The position numbers were made by a program, and so were the translations under genes. From NCBI GenBank assembly GCA_023252195.1, contig JAHEXI010000014.1:1-64000 (forward strand): DNA of 64,000 nt. The letters run 5' to 3'. Under the pieces are notes generated by a model, which ran no database searches, was not told the origin of the DNA, and saw nothing but the letters and a program-made list of their open reading frames with translations. The DNA comes from Pseudonocardiales bacterium. GTDB taxonomy: Bacteria > Actinomycetota > Actinomycetes > Mycobacteriales > Pseudonocardiaceae. Shown one piece after another: positions 1 through 9,582 of this stretch; position 1 is the stretch's first letter; every line of letters starts with the position of its first letter.

Positions 1-67
1 CGTAGTCGGTCTGGTCGCCAAGAGCGGCAGCGATCTCCTCCAGATCCAGGCTGCTCAGATCAAGCAT
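1..67 (-). CDS. N-terminus of a probable UPF0158-family protein (cut by window edge)
   Basis: Read on the minus strand from the ATG at 65-67, 22 codons are visible before the window ends, starting MLDLSSLDLEEI. This start resembles the opening of UPF0158-family proteins, which are small cytoplasmic proteins of unknown role. No domain beyond this can be seen. The call rests on a short stretch and is tentative. Confidence 0.4.
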   Translation of the reverse strand, partial: MLDLSSLDLEEIAAALGDQTDY

Positions 68-678
68 CGGATCACGATATCGCGGCAGATGTGGCCAGCT
101 ACTGCGACGGCTTGAGCCTCGATCGATGCGGCACTGCGCTAATGGCGGCATGAGCGGTCGTTCGTCTCGGCGGTCCTGTTGCCCTGACTGCGAAAAGCAG
201 CGGCGGTGGCGTGGGTTGGGATGTCAGTATTTCGTGCATGACGAGTGCATTGGGTAGGCGGGTTGGGTGGGCCGATCTCGCGCTCGATGTCCGTGACGCT
301 GTGGACACGATTGTTGGGGGCGCCATCGTCAGGGCGGTGTCACAAGCCGGCGGGTTTTTGCCCGAAACGGCTGATCGGTCCGGACTGCCAGTGGCAGGCG
401 CGCGTGGTTAAAGCGGCGAACTGGGCGCAAAACGGGCACGGTGTCGAATTGCAGCGTCGAGAAGCGCGAGTAACCGCAGCCCTGTCTGCTGGGGGTGCAG
501 ATTCCTCACATGGAAGGTGGACAGATCAGCGGAACACTCCCAAGGCGAAACCGTCCAGATCAGCATTGATCACCTCGTCGGCCCAAATCGGGCACAAGAG
601 CCGCCCGATGGTTTTAGGTAGACGGTGACGGACATGAAACGTAGACCTGAACGCAATCAATAAAGGACGAGGTTGCAG
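68..678. other. No recognisable gene
   Basis: About 600 bases between the divergent UPF0158-like start and the methyltransferase. Several open frames cross it, but none has a recognisable domain, a good ribosome binding site or a consistent coding look. It presumably holds the divergent promoters. Confidence 0.4.
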
Positions 679-1452
679 ATGGACCCAAACGGGGACACGG
701 CCTATAACGCACCCACTTCGGCCAGCTTCGCTGAGCTTGATAGCAGGCTTGGATGGACGCTGGGGTACCCCTTCGCGCTTAGGGCTCTCGGCATCGGCGG
801 CCCCGACCCTCCGAAAACGCTGCTCGACTACGGATGCGGGCCGGGAAGAGCCGCCGACCGGATCGCACGCAGCTATGACATCCGAGTCATTGCCGTAGAT
901 CCTTCCGCCGAGATGTTGGCGATCGCCTCGCAACGGTACCACCATCCCCTGATCACCTATCGTCAGATACACGGCAATCGGCTTGACTTCCTGCCGGACG
1001 GCAGCATGGACGCGGCAATGTCCTGCTTTGTCTTCGTCGTGCTGCCCTCCCGTGAGCAGCTGCGGGCTATCGCCGCTGAGGTATGGCGTGTACTTCGGCC
1101 CGGTGGGCGGTTCGCGGTTCTTGATCCTCATCCAGAGTCTGTGGGGATACGATTCTCCACCGGCCTACTACGAGGAAACCCAGAAGTGGCCTACCACGAC
1201 GGCGACCCGCTAGTCGCCCGACTGCTGCTGACAAACGGCGAATGGCTGGAGCTCTCGGACTACTTCTGGTCGACACGCACCTACCATGAGGTTCTGGCCG
1301 AGGTTGGCTTCACCGATCTGCGGGTCGAATCACCCGTGCTCGCGGATGCCTACAAGCTGGCCGACCCTGCCGACCTGAACGCTTACGACTACGACGTCGA
1401 ACGGACACGCGCGCCGATGATGCTTATCCACGGTCGCCGGCCAGGCGCGTGA
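679..1452 (+). CDS. Class I SAM-dependent methyltransferase
   Basis: 257 residues. A Rossmann-type methyltransferase fold is indicated by motif I LLDYGCGPGRA (about residues 49-59), an acidic residue after the second strand in VIAVDPSAEML, and the post-motif VWRVLRPGGRFAVLDPHP typical of the Methyltransf_11 group. It should transfer a methyl group from S-adenosylmethionine to a small molecule; the substrate cannot be told. I chose the ATG at 679 over the TTG at 673 because AAGGACGAGG ends six bases upstream. It lies just outside the tRNA-derived repeats, so it probably belongs to the host backbone or an older island. Confidence 0.8.
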   Translation: MDPNGDTAYNAPTSASFAELDSRLGWTLGYPFALRALGIGGPDPPKTLLDYGCGPGRAADRIARSYDIRVIAVDPSAEMLAIASQRYHHPLITYRQIHGNRLDFLPDGSMDAAMSCFVFVVLPSREQLRAIAAEVWRVLRPGGRFAVLDPHPESVGIRFSTGLLRGNPEVAYHDGDPLVARLLLTNGEWLELSDYFWSTRTYHEVLAEVGFTDLRVESPVLADAYKLADPADLNAYDYDVERTRAPMMLIHGRRPGA

Positions 1453-2338
1453 TCGCTGAGCAAGGATGGTCACGGCCGGACTTGCGATCGGCACGTTGAG
1501 CAACCAGTCGCACGTGCGCCGCCGATGAGATCGCAACTGCGGCACGTCATGCAATGGGATCGAACGTACGCTCATCGGCAGATGAGTACGTTGCGACGAC
1601 CGCGTGCGTCCGGAGTTCGACAGCCACGATCCGGGCCGCGAAGCCGACGGGGTCCACGAAGGTGCGCCTGGTCGCTACCTCTCATCGAGCCGCTCAACGG
1701 CCGAGGCGGATCCTCCAATAGGTGTGTCTTGAGTGATGAGTCGTGTTGACCGTGGTTGTGCCCCCGCTGTTGAGCCGCTGCAGGCGCCGACGGACGTGCA
1801 GATCCAGCTCACGCGACGGGTCCAGGATCGCTGCGAGGAGCGCGCCGAGGTCCGCAAAGCGAGCGACCTCGGCCTCAATCTCATGCTCTGTAGGGTGCCC
1901 GGCAGGATTCGAACCTGCGACGCACGGTTTAGGAAGAGCTGCGTCGTCGGCCTATAGGCCTGCTACCAGCGACTACAGTTCGAGAGACGTCGCACCACCC
2001 ATGTCGTGAGGCAGGATTGTTGCCAAGTTCGCACCACGATCCGCACCACGCCGTACCGCTGTGGCTTGGCCTTTGCATGGGCTTGGTGAGCAGTCCGCCG
2101 TGGGTGTGATGCCCTCGTGCTCGACCTCGACTGGCGCTATGGCCTGTGCCAGGTGGCTCGGATGCCGCTTCACTGTGGCTGCGCTGCCTTGGATGCCGGG
2201 ATGCTCACGACGTCAAACGGAAGGGCGCCATCGGGTAGTTGCAGCGCCGTGCCCGATGCCGGCAGCTAGTTGGCGATCCCTGACTGCTCGTTGGTGCCCG
2301 CGATCGGCAAGGTGGTTGGCGCGGACGGTGTCGTTACT
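1453..2338. other. Gene-free stretch holding a decayed attachment-site copy
   Basis: No coding region can be supported. Apart from the tRNA-tail repeat at 1896-1935 it carries short CGCACCAC motifs near 1990 and 2030-2050. Similar motifs occur beside the second tRNA-tail copy near 3690-3710, so the two sites share flanking sequence and may come from related elements. Confidence 0.5.
1896..1935 (-). repeat. Decayed copy of the tRNA-Arg(CCT) 3' part (third att-like site)
   Basis: Forty bases match the 3' half of the tRNA gene at 47770, covering acceptor, T-arm and part of the anticodon arm. Two bases are missing from the acceptor C-run. The match stops in the anticodon loop region, as it does in the better copy at 3751. 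It looks like an old or secondary attachment site left by tandem integration at the same tRNA. Confidence 0.7.
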
Positions 2339-2665
2339 TCAGGCGGCGCCGAAGGTCACGGCGGGAAGGTCGGTGGCGTCGGCTACCTCCAGACGCAGCT
2401 GCACGCCAAGCGCGTCCGCGAGACGCTCGAGTGTGGCAAAGGTTGGGGAGGTGCCTCCTGCTTCCAGCCGAGCGATGACTGAGGCGGTGGTGCCCATGCG
2501 CGTGGCGAGTTCCTTCTGCGTGAGACCAGCGGCCTTGCGGAGCGTGTGGGTAAGTATGCCGAATTCGTAGGAACGGCGGGTTTCCTCATAAGCGTCGCGG
2601 AACTCGTCAGCGTCTGCGTCGTCCCGTGCGGTGTAGATTTCTTCTATGTCTCGTCGACTGTTCAT
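2339..2665 (-). CDS. XRE-family antitoxin (HigA-like)
   Basis: 108 residues with a helix-turn-helix of the Cro/CI type in the middle (GLTQKELATRMGTTASVIA, about residues 48-66), as in HigA antitoxins. The product should bind and neutralise the toxin encoded just upstream and, with it, repress the operon through the palindrome at 3008-3021. Its ATG overlaps the toxin stop by four bases, so the two are translationally coupled. Toxin first and antitoxin second is the order of higBA operons. Complete, with no sign of decay. The partner is inferred from position and family. Confidence 0.85.
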   Translation of the reverse strand: MNSRRDIEEIYTARDDADADEFRDAYEETRRSYEFGILTHTLRKAAGLTQKELATRMGTTASVIARLEAGGTSPTFATLERLADALGVQLRLEVADATDLPAVTFGAA

Positions 2666-2997
2666 CTGTCGAACTCCTGTTGCACTTGTTTGAGAACATT
2701 GTGGGCACGCTCGACTTCGCGGCGTTCGTTCTGGCGCTGTTTTCGGAACGTCGTGAGTAGCACGATCCGTCGGTCGGGTGCTACCCAGAACGTGATGCGT
2801 CGTTGCTCATCGCGAAGATGAAACCGCAATTCACGTAGGCCATTCCCGAGGCTGCGGGCGTACGGCATGGCCAAGGTGCTGCCCTGTTCGGTGAGCAGTT
2901 GCAGGTAAAAGCGTGTACGGGCGGCGTCGCGCGTGGACAACTTCATCAGCCAGGTGTCGACCTCATCTTCGGCCTCGATCCTCCACGCTGAACCCAC
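2662..2997 (-). CDS. RelE/HigB-superfamily toxin (Gp49/DUF891 type)
   Basis: 111 residues. The conserved core LRELRFHLRDEQRRITFWV followed by RIVLLTTFRKQ matches phage Gp49-like / HigB toxins, which are ribosome-dependent mRNA endonucleases. The start is the GTG at 2995-2997. The hexamer TATCAT (minus strand, 3008-3003) lies only five bases upstream, so the mRNA is probably leaderless. The antitoxin follows with a four-base overlap. The pair sits between two tRNA-tail repeats, a usual place for island-stabilising modules. Confidence 0.85.
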   Translation of the reverse strand: MGSAWRIEAEDEVDTWLMKLSTRDAARTRFYLQLLTEQGSTLAMPYARSLGNGLRELRFHLRDEQRRITFWVAPDRRIVLLTTFRKQRQNERREVERAHNVLKQVQQEFDR

Positions 2998-3007
2998 CCG
3001 AACATGA

Positions 3008-3021
3008 TAGCAAGTTTGCTA
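3008..3021. promoter_or_regulatory. Palindromic operator over the toxin-antitoxin promoter
   Basis: TAGCAA-GT-TTGCTA is a perfect six-base inverted repeat. It overlaps the likely -10 hexamer of the toxin gene, ten bases before its GTG. Antitoxins of this class repress their own operon by binding such palindromes. The role is inferred from position; the symmetry is seen. Confidence 0.65.
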
Positions 3022-3750
3022 ACTTTCATCAGGGCGGCGGTTCAGGAGCCCGCTATGGCTGCTGTCTCGGGTGGTGGCCCGGTGCGTCACAACTGAGACC
3101 GGCTCGTACGCAGCGTGGCAGCACCGCCAGCCAGGGGAGGCGCGGACCTACCCGGCGGTTGCCTCTCGATGTCGGCCTGTGCTGGCGACGTGACTGGGTT
3201 CGGCGCTGAAACGATCATGAGTTGACAGCGGGCTCACCGCGTTGAGCTGCCTGACGGCAACCCTACGACCGATGCCCGAATCGCCGAAGTTGCAGATGAC
3301 AGTGATCGAGTTGTGGTCGCCGAAGCACCTCGCCGCGATCGTTGCAGCGCTGGATGAGGGCGACCTCGTCGAGTTCGGCCAGGACGTGCTGGTCGTACGC
3401 CGACGTCGTGGTGATGATGAACCGTCGGGTGACCTTCGCGTCAGTCGCGTTCGCGCACCAGACCGTATGGAGCTCCGCTTGCGTGGTCGCGGCGATCTGG
3501 TTTGCGGAAAGATGGCCTGAGGTCCTCGTAGGTGAGCAGCTCGAGGAGCGGCCGGTGGTCATGGTGCTTGAATGTATCGACCGACGTTGCCGGAGAGTGC
3601 AGAGTCTTGGGCCATTCCGTCACTGGGCGATCTTGGTTGATATCGCAATCCGTGCGTCAGCTTCGACTCTTGTGACCCACAGTTCGAGCCTCGCACCACG
3701 CGCCGCACCACGAATTGGCAGCTCAGAGCTGCTTTGTGTCTCTGGCTTGG
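3022..3750. other. No supportable gene
   Basis: Overlapping open frames exist on both strands at 3242-3562 but none shows a known domain. The stretch may hold scrambled remnants. CGCACCAC-type motifs near 3690-3710 resemble those beside the 1896 repeat and could be integrase arm sites. Confidence 0.35.
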
Positions 3751-3793
3751 TGCCCCCGGCAGGATTCGAACCTGCGACACACGGTTTAGGAAA
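3751..3793 (-). repeat. Attachment site: 43-bp copy of tRNA-Arg(CCT) 3' part (distal end of island)
   Basis: Forty-two of 43 bases equal 47770-47812, covering acceptor 3' strand, T-arm, variable region, anticodon 3' stem and anticodon loop. Both copies have the same orientation. Identity stops exactly in the anticodon loop, where tyrosine integrases commonly cross over in tRNA genes. Together with the integrase next to the intact tRNA, this marks the far end of a roughly 44-kb integrated element. Confidence 0.85.
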
Positions 3794-4473
3794 GTTCGCT
3801 AGACCATCGACTTGAGGCGCCAGCAGGCGTCTACCGTTACACGCGGCTCGCTCCAACTGCCCTGAGGTCATTAGTGATCTCCATTTCATTCCCTGGACCC
3901 TTCCCAGCGGGTGGCGTCGCTGGTTCCAGCGGCAAGCCACCGAGGGACGTGAGGCCAAAGACCAGGCCCCTCACGCAGCTGCCTCGCTGGCGCACCGCCG
4001 ACCAGATGCTGGACGCGACCCCCACCAATAGCGGCACGCCTCTTGAACAAGGGGCCGGCCTTTCGTCCCAGCAGCGTTTGAACTTGCACCTGCCCCGGAG
4101 GCAGGGACCCGCCGTAGGCCGTCCTGGGACCGCTGGACCTCGAAGGAAGACCTCCCTGACGTGCAGTGGGGATCGTGCGGTGCGGATCGTTGCCGAGGTG
4201 AGCGGCGAGTACAGCTTCGGAGCCCCGCAGGTAGTGGTAAATCGGCCGGGCGATCACGAGATCACCGCAAGCGAGTCCTACGGTGGGCAGTACCTGTTTG
4301 GTACCGTGTCGACGCCTTGGTCAAGTACGACTAGGTCCACTCTGCGTGTCTGCAGCAGCTTGGACAGCTTGATAGTGCTCCGGTGACCGGTCGAGCCTGT
4401 CGAGCTTGGGTGACTACGAGCTGGTTGGGCTGTAGGTAAGGAACGCGTCACCAGGGGCTAAGTAGCCGGTAGT
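3794..4473. other. No supportable gene
   Basis: About 680 bases at the distal edge of the island. Open frames are present on both strands, but none is recognisable or has a convincing start. Confidence 0.35.
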
Positions 4474-5106
4474 TCACTTGGCTGCCGCGGTGGACGCGTC
4501 TTCCTCGGGCTGGATGGCGTCGAGGTAGCGGTGCAGCGAGGTCTTGGGGATGCCGGTCTTGGCGGCGATCTGGCCGAGGCTGTGGCCCTGGGCCTTGAGC
4601 AGCCGGGCGTACTCGATCTTGTCGGCCGGGTGGGCGAGCGGGCGGCCGATGTGCCGGCCGGCGGCTTCGGCGACGGCGCGGGCGTGGGCGGCCCGTTCGG
4701 CGGTGTAAGTGCGCTCCATCTCGGCGAACAGAGCGAGGAGTAGGAACGCGATGCGGCCCATGCCTTCGTCGGTGGTGTTGATCGGCAGCGGGTCGGCGAG
4801 GGAGCGGACGCCGATGCCGCGCTCCGCCAGGTCGTGTACGAGGTTGAGGACCTCGCGCAGGTTCCGGCCAAGCCGGTCGAGGGTGTGCACAATGATGGTG
4901 TCGCCGGCGCGGGCGTAGCCGAGCAATGCGGCCAGGCCGGGACGGTCGACGGCGGTGCCGGTCTTCTTGTCGGTGTAGAGCCGATCGACCGCGAGCCCGG
5001 CGCCGGCGAGCGCGTGGAGCTGCCGCTCCAGGCTTTGTTTGGTGGTGGAGACGCGGGCGTAGCCGAGCTCCAGGCCGACCGCCGGGTGAGCGTGACCGGT
5101 CCCCAT
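4474..5106 (-). CDS. Serine recombinase (Tn3-type resolvase/invertase)
   Basis: 210 residues. The N-terminal catalytic domain opens with [16 protein letters not shown], in which the serine is the expected nucleophile. The conserved DRLGRN and [16 protein letters not shown] segments follow. A C-terminal helix-turn-helix is seen in [15 protein letters not shown]. Such enzymes resolve transposon cointegrates or invert short segments at res sites. Full length for the family, with ATG at 5104-5106. No complete Tn3 transposase is near; only a C-terminal scrap of one lies at 42860-43057. It could be a lone passenger of a lost transposon. Confidence 0.9.
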   Translation of the reverse strand: MGTGHAHPAVGLELGYARVSTTKQSLERQLHALAGAGLAVDRLYTDKKTGTAVDRPGLAALLGYARAGDTIIVHTLDRLGRNLREVLNLVHDLAERGIGVRSLADPLPINTTDEGMGRIAFLLLALFAEMERTYTAERAAHARAVAEAAGRHIGRPLAHPADKIEYARLLKAQGHSLGQIAAKTGIPKTSLHRYLDAIQPEEDASTAAAK

Positions 5107-5643
5107 GCCCGAACCGTACCGGAAGTCGGCGCCGTAGCGCAGTTTCGGAACGGACGTTGTGGGACGAGCTCCGGAACGGAGAAGCGCTGCTATTTCGGCC
5201 GCGGCTGAGGCCTGGGTCGGGTGTTCCACTTCCACGAATGTGGAACAGCATGCCTCAGCAGATCGTGGCCCGCGACCGGATTTTCTGCAAGGGGTTAGAC
5301 GTAGTTGAGTAGCTCGGGCGGTGGTAGCCATCGACGGCTCCAGGCAGCGCGGGTCGTCGGCTGGGCCGGTTTCCGCGAGCCCGATCGCGGCGCGCTCGGA
5401 GGAGGAGAATTCGACGCAGGTCATCGATGATCTCGCGCGTCTGATCAACCCCATGGGGTGGTGGGCATCGTTGGCGTGTGCGCCGAGTAGGACGTGCATC
5501 CGGTCCTCGATGGGCACCCCGGTGGGAGCCTTACGGTGCCGTGCGCCACCTTGTTCTCCAAGGGGGTGTCGGTCGGCTTCGGCCGCACCCTCCTGACCTG
5601 GCCACGAGACGCTGTACACCTCTGTTGAGGAAGGAGTAGTTGC
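5107..5643. other. Non-coding stretch upstream of the resolvase and the decarboxylase
   Basis: No gene is supported. An inverted repeat GTTCCAC...GTGGAAC (5223-5246, ten-base centre) could be part of a resolvase recombination site or a regulator site. A minus-strand stretch around 5400-5500 faintly recalls a carboxymuconolactone decarboxylase end, but is too weak to call. AAGGAGTAG just before 5644 is the decarboxylase ribosome binding site. Confidence 0.4.
5223..5246. repeat. Inverted repeat upstream of the resolvase gene
   Basis: Seven-base perfect arms GTTCCAC/GTGGAAC separated by ten bases, about 120 bases upstream of the resolvase start. It may be a res subsite or an operator. The symmetry is seen; the role is inferred. 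Confidence 0.4.
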
Positions 5644-7293
5644 ATGTCCGACACTCCAGGGAGCACGAAGACGGTACGGGAGGTCACTTACCAGCTGCTC
5701 CGTCAGGTTGGTTTGACGACGATCTTCGGCAACGTTGGCTCGACCGAGGAGACGTTCCTGAAGAACTTCCCGTCCGACTTTCGCTACGTGTTGGCGCTGC
5801 AGGAAGCCTCGGTAATCGCAATTGCCGACGGCTTTGCGCAGGCTATGCGCCAACCAGCCCTGGTGAACGTCCACACCGGGGCTGGATTGGGCAACGCGAT
5901 GGGAAATCTCCTGACGGCATTTCAGAACAAGACGCCGCTCATCGTGACCGCCGGACAGCAAACGCGCGAGATGCTGTTGCTGGAGCCGTGGCTGACTAAT
6001 GTGGAGGCCACCACGCTGCCCCGTCCCTGGGTGAAATGGGCGTATGAGCCGGTGCGCGCCCAAGATGTGCCCACCGCCTTCATGCGTGCGATTGCCACCG
6101 CGCTCCAGCCGCCCTCAGGGCCGGTGTTTCTCTCACTCCCGCTTGATGACTGGGACCAGGACTGCGCCGGACCGGCTGTCGTGCGGACGGTCAGTAGACG
6201 GATCGCGCCGGATCCCACGCGCTTGCGCGACGTTGCCCAGGCGCTACGGGAAGCGTCGTCCCCGGTGCTGATCTATGGTGCCGCCCTCGCCCGGGGAAAC
6301 GGTTGGAGCCAAGCGGTTGCGCTCGCCGAGGCGCTCGGCGCGCCGGTCTGGGCCGCGCCCGCCTGCGAACGTGCACCGTTTCCCGAAGACCATCCGCTCT
6401 ACTGCGGCGGATTGCCGTTTGCCATCGGCCCACTGAGCACCAAGCTCCAGGGCCATGACCTCGCCCTAGTCATCGGCGCGCCGGTGTTCCGCTACTACCC
6501 GTATGTGCCGGGCCCGTATCTCCCACCCGGACTGCGGCTACTGCACATCTGCGATGATCCGAACGAAACCGCTCGTGCTCCGGTGGGCGACAGCATCCTC
6601 GGGGATCCCGTCCTGTCTGTGACTGCCCTGACAGACCTGCTCGTCGGGCACCAACCTGCGACCCGCAAACCGCCTGCGAAAACTGCCCATCGTATGGCGC
6701 CTCATCCAGGCCGGGCACAACAGCAAGCGCACGACGGCCGCCTGTCCGCCGCGCAGGTATTTGCCGCGCTCAATGAGATCCGGCCCGCACATGCTGTCCT
6801 GGTGGAGGAAACCCCGTCCAACCTCAGCGACCTGCACCAGGCGTGGCCGGTCACCGAGCCCGACACGTTCTACACATTTGCCAGTGGCGGCCTAGGCTGG
6901 AATCTCCCAGCGTCGGTGGGGATCGCCCTGGCCGAGCGCGACACCGGCCGCAACCGGCCCGTGATCGTGATCATCGGTGATGGATCGTTCCAGTACTCGG
7001 TTCAGTCAATCTGGAGCGCCGCGCAGCTACAGCTACCCATGCTCATCGTGGTCATGCGCAACGAGGAATACTGCATTCTCAAGTCGTTTGCTGTCCTCGA
7101 ACAGACACCCGGCGTTCCTGGTTTCGACATTCCCGGCATCGACATCGTGTCCCTCGCCAAGGGATATGGCTGCGACGCCGCCCGCCTCGACGATCTCGAC
7201 ACGATCAAAACGACCGCAGCCCAAGCGTGGACAAAAAACAAGCCAACAGTGCTGGAAATCCCGATCTCTCCCCAAGTCCCGCCGCTAATTTGA
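5644..7293 (+). CDS. Benzoylformate decarboxylase-like ThDP enzyme
   Basis: 549 residues, co-linear with benzoylformate decarboxylase (MdlC), which uses thiamin diphosphate to turn benzoylformate into benzaldehyde and CO2 in mandelate breakdown. Matching landmarks: [11 protein letters not shown] with Ser33, ALQEAS with Glu54, VNVHTGAG with His77, [11 protein letters not shown], and the cofactor motif starting GDGSFQYS. The second catalytic histidine of the Pseudomonas enzyme (His281, in FRYHQY) is a tyrosine here (Tyr285, in FRYYPY), so substrate or reaction may differ. A good site AAGGAGTAG precedes the ATG. No other mandelate gene is nearby; the convergent neighbour is a broken dehydrogenase. 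Confidence 0.85.
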   Translation: MSDTPGSTKTVREVTYQLLRQVGLTTIFGNVGSTEETFLKNFPSDFRYVLALQEASVIAIADGFAQAMRQPALVNVHTGAGLGNAMGNLLTAFQNKTPLIVTAGQQTREMLLLEPWLTNVEATTLPRPWVKWAYEPVRAQDVPTAFMRAIATALQPPSGPVFLSLPLDDWDQDCAGPAVVRTVSRRIAPDPTRLRDVAQALREASSPVLIYGAALARGNGWSQAVALAEALGAPVWAAPACERAPFPEDHPLYCGGLPFAIGPLSTKLQGHDLALVIGAPVFRYYPYVPGPYLPPGLRLLHICDDPNETARAPVGDSILGDPVLSVTALTDLLVGHQPATRKPPAKTAHRMAPHPGRAQQQAHDGRLSAAQVFAALNEIRPAHAVLVEETPSNLSDLHQAWPVTEPDTFYTFASGGLGWNLPASVGIALAERDTGRNRPVIVIIGDGSFQYSVQSIWSAAQLQLPMLIVVMRNEEYCILKSFAVLEQTPGVPGFDIPGIDIVSLAKGYGCDAARLDDLDTIKTTAAQAWTKNKPTVLEIPISPQVPPLI

Positions 7294-7344
7294 CCACCGC
7301 GGCGTCTGGCGTGACCCTCGGTAGTCGTCCTACGCTCGAGCGGG

Positions 7345-7810
7345 TCACAGGGTCTTGACCAACCCTCCGTCGATGAGGACGTCAGTGCCGGTGACGTTGC
7401 CGGCCCGATCACTGGCGAGCAGCAGAACCAGGTCGGCGACCTCTGGGGTGGGTGAAGCGGCCGGTCGACGTGTCGGCGGCGGCCTGTGTGGCGACCTGTT
7501 CGGGATGGCCGTGCGTGGCCCGGGCGACGGTGGCGGCGACTCCGTGGTCTCCCAGCCACAGATCGGTCTCGACCGGCCCGGGACTGACGGTGTTGACCCG
7601 CACGTCTCGGGGGCCGAACTCCTTGGACACCGACTTACAGAAGTTGGTCAATGCGCCCTTGGCGGCGCTGTAGTCGATGACCGCCGGGTCCGGCAGGAAC
7701 GCGTGACCGAACTCATGGTGACGATCGTGGCGGGAGCCCGGTCGAGCAGGTGCGGCAGTGCGGCACGGGTGGCTGCGCTGACGGCGGCGGTCGCCTCACG
7801 CTCGCCAGTC
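7345..7810 (-). pseudogene. Short-chain dehydrogenase/reductase, 3' part with two frameshifts
   Basis: On the minus strand three frames together spell the second half of an SDR: ATRAALPHLLDRAPATIVTM, then after a lost base FLPDPAVIDYSAAKGAL with the catalytic Yxxx[19 protein letters not shown], and after a second shift near 7450 the classical tail [17 protein letters not shown]. The Rossmann glycine motif and the first half are absent. It is dead by truncation and two frameshifts. Its end faces the decarboxylase end, so the two may once have formed a convergent aromatic-aldehyde unit; that link is a guess. Confidence 0.75.
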
Positions 7811-7946
7811 CAACATCTCGCTCGTGGGCAGGCCGCTGCTCCTGCACCGCGGTCCTTCCTACGCGCAGAACTGAAGAAGCACCCACGGTACGCCGGGTGC
7901 TCGGGTTACGGAGGAGGATTCAGACGACGGACTGGGGTAGGTGGGA

Positions 7947-9086
7947 TCAGTCCGGGAACCCGTCGCCGAGGTTCGGGGATGTGGCACCGGTGTCATCGGG
8001 TGCCCGGTCGGGAGGCCGTCGCACCGGAATCGGGGTCGCGGGCCATCGGCGGGGCCCTGACCACGGGGCTGGTACCGCGTCGGTACGCCAAGCCAGCTTG
8101 TAGGCCAGGGCTTCGTAGTTCACCCGCCAGCCCCGGAAGTGCGGCCAGGCTTCGGCTGCGTCGCGCTCAATCGGAAAGCCGATCGCTTGCAACTGGTCGA
8201 CCGCGGCCGCGAACTCCGCGAAGGTCAAGGCAATGTCTGCATTGGGGTCCGGATCAGGGTCGTAGCTGATGTTCAGCGCCGTGCCGATCTCGCGGAGCGC
8301 GGTGAAGCCCATGCGGATCGCCCGCCGCGGCTCGATCCGGTCTTGACTCGGGCGCAGCGCCAGCAGCATCGCCGCCGAATCCATCACCGCCAGCAACCCC
8401 ACCAGCCAGGACGACAGCGGCTGCGGCGAGCGGAAACGCACCAGCACCGGGTAGGTGGCGTGACTTTCCGCCACGTCGGCCGCCCACCGCTCCCACTGCG
8501 CGTAGAACTGCGGCAAATCGTCGGTGCGCACGCGCACCCCGTACCTGGTGCGCAGCAGCAATTCCGGACCCCACGGCGGCAAACCCGCGCGGGCGGTGAG
8601 CAGCGTCACTTCAGTCTCCCGGCGATTAAACGCCGCATACAGGGCCGGCAGATAGGCAATCTGCAGCGCGATGACCACCAGCCCAGTCGCGGCAGCCAGT
8701 ACGTTGATGACGGTGGGCGCCGTGCCGGGGCTCGCGGCGAACCCGAGGGTGAAAAGGGAACTTCCCGCCTCCCGCAACGCGCTGGCAAAGCCGAGAGTCC
8801 ACGGCCACAGCAGCAGCGCATACCCGATCTCAAAAGCAAACAGCAAGCCACCAAGTAACACCAGCAGGTACACTGCCGGTTGCGCGGCCAGGACCCGATC
8901 CTTGTTCTCATAGTCGGTGAAACGCCGGATCAGCAGCTGAAACACCCCGTCGACCACGGCGCCAACCACGCGGGCCCACACGCTGGCCCGCGCACGCGGG
9001 ATAACCAGCCTCCCGACAACGTCGGACATGGTCACCATGACGAGGACGGCGCCCACAACCATCGCCACGACCTGCAGCGCAGCCAC
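7947..9086 (-). CDS. Membrane protein of unknown function
   Basis: About 379 residues from the GTG at 9084-9086; the ATG at 9060-9062 is also possible, and neither has a strong ribosome site. At least three or four hydrophobic helices are visible: one at the start, one at YLLVLLGGLLFAFEIGYALL, one near VINVLAAATGLVVIALQIAY, and a weaker one at LVGLLAVMDSAAMLLAL. A long hydrophilic C-terminal half follows, ending in a proline-rich tail. The topology recalls small ion-channel-like proteins with a cytoplasmic domain, but no selectivity filter is seen. No function assigned. Confidence 0.55.
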   Translation of the reverse strand: MAALQVVAMVVGAVLVMVTMSDVVGRLVIPRARASVWARVVGAVVDGVFQLLIRRFTDYENKDRVLAAQPAVYLLVLLGGLLFAFEIGYALLLWPWTLGFASALREAGSSLFTLGFAASPGTAPTVINVLAAATGLVVIALQIAYLPALYAAFNRRETEVTLLTARAGLPPWGPELLLRTRYGVRVRTDDLPQFYAQWERWAADVAESHATYPVLVRFRSPQPLSSWLVGLLAVMDSAAMLLALRPSQDRIEPRRAIRMGFTALREIGTALNISYDPDPDPNADIALTFAEFAAAVDQLQAIGFPIERDAAEAWPHFRGWRVNYEALAYKLAWRTDAVPAPWSGPRRWPATPIPVRRPPDRAPDDTGATSPNLGDGFPD

Positions 9087-9582
9087 ACCGGCGAGTCTGG
9101 CACGCTCGTCGCCGCGACCGAATACCACAGATGGTCTGCAACCTCGTTGCACGGGCTGCCACGGGATCCAGACCAGCCGCCAGCAGCTGCGCCGGCTTCC
9201 CTCAATCTCGCTATTCCCAACAGGTCCGCAGGCCGGGTGCACATGTCTCCACGGCAACCAGCGAGCGCTGCTGCACCGGGTCCGGCTGCGGTGCGGTGCA
9301 CCTTGGATTCGCGCTCGGACCTCGACGGTTTCGTTCCCTGCACTCTTCTGGGCGATCTTGTTCCGCCCTGATGGCCGAGATCGGGGCCAGCCACGCGGCT
9401 TGGGGAATCATGAGCGCGTGCCTGCCGTGCGACCGCCGCTGCGAATCGGCCCTCCCGAGTCGACCGCTGTCGTGCTCGCGCCGATTGGCATGATCACTGT
9501 AACAAAACCAGGCATTCCAACCTAAGACCTGTAGTGCATTCCACGCCCCCACTGAGGAGAACGCCGTGACCCAGGAGAAGCG
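9087..9582. other. No supportable gene
   Basis: About 500 bases between divergent genes. Open frames run through the extension of the membrane-protein frame, but nothing is recognisable. It presumably holds the promoter of the reductase. Confidence 0.35.

Noticed and set aside
3242-3562. Possible small genes on both strands
   Set aside because: No family resemblance, no ribosome site and overlapping frames; probably remnant sequence.
4474-6063. A single 529-codon gene covering the resolvase
   Set aside because: Only the last 210 codons resemble a resolvase, with a natural ATG at 5104-5106; the rest is antisense to the decarboxylase gene.
7355-8269. Long plus-strand frame over the broken dehydrogenase and membrane protein
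   Set aside because: It is low-complexity, arginine/glycine-rich and antisense to clear SDR and membrane-protein sequence.
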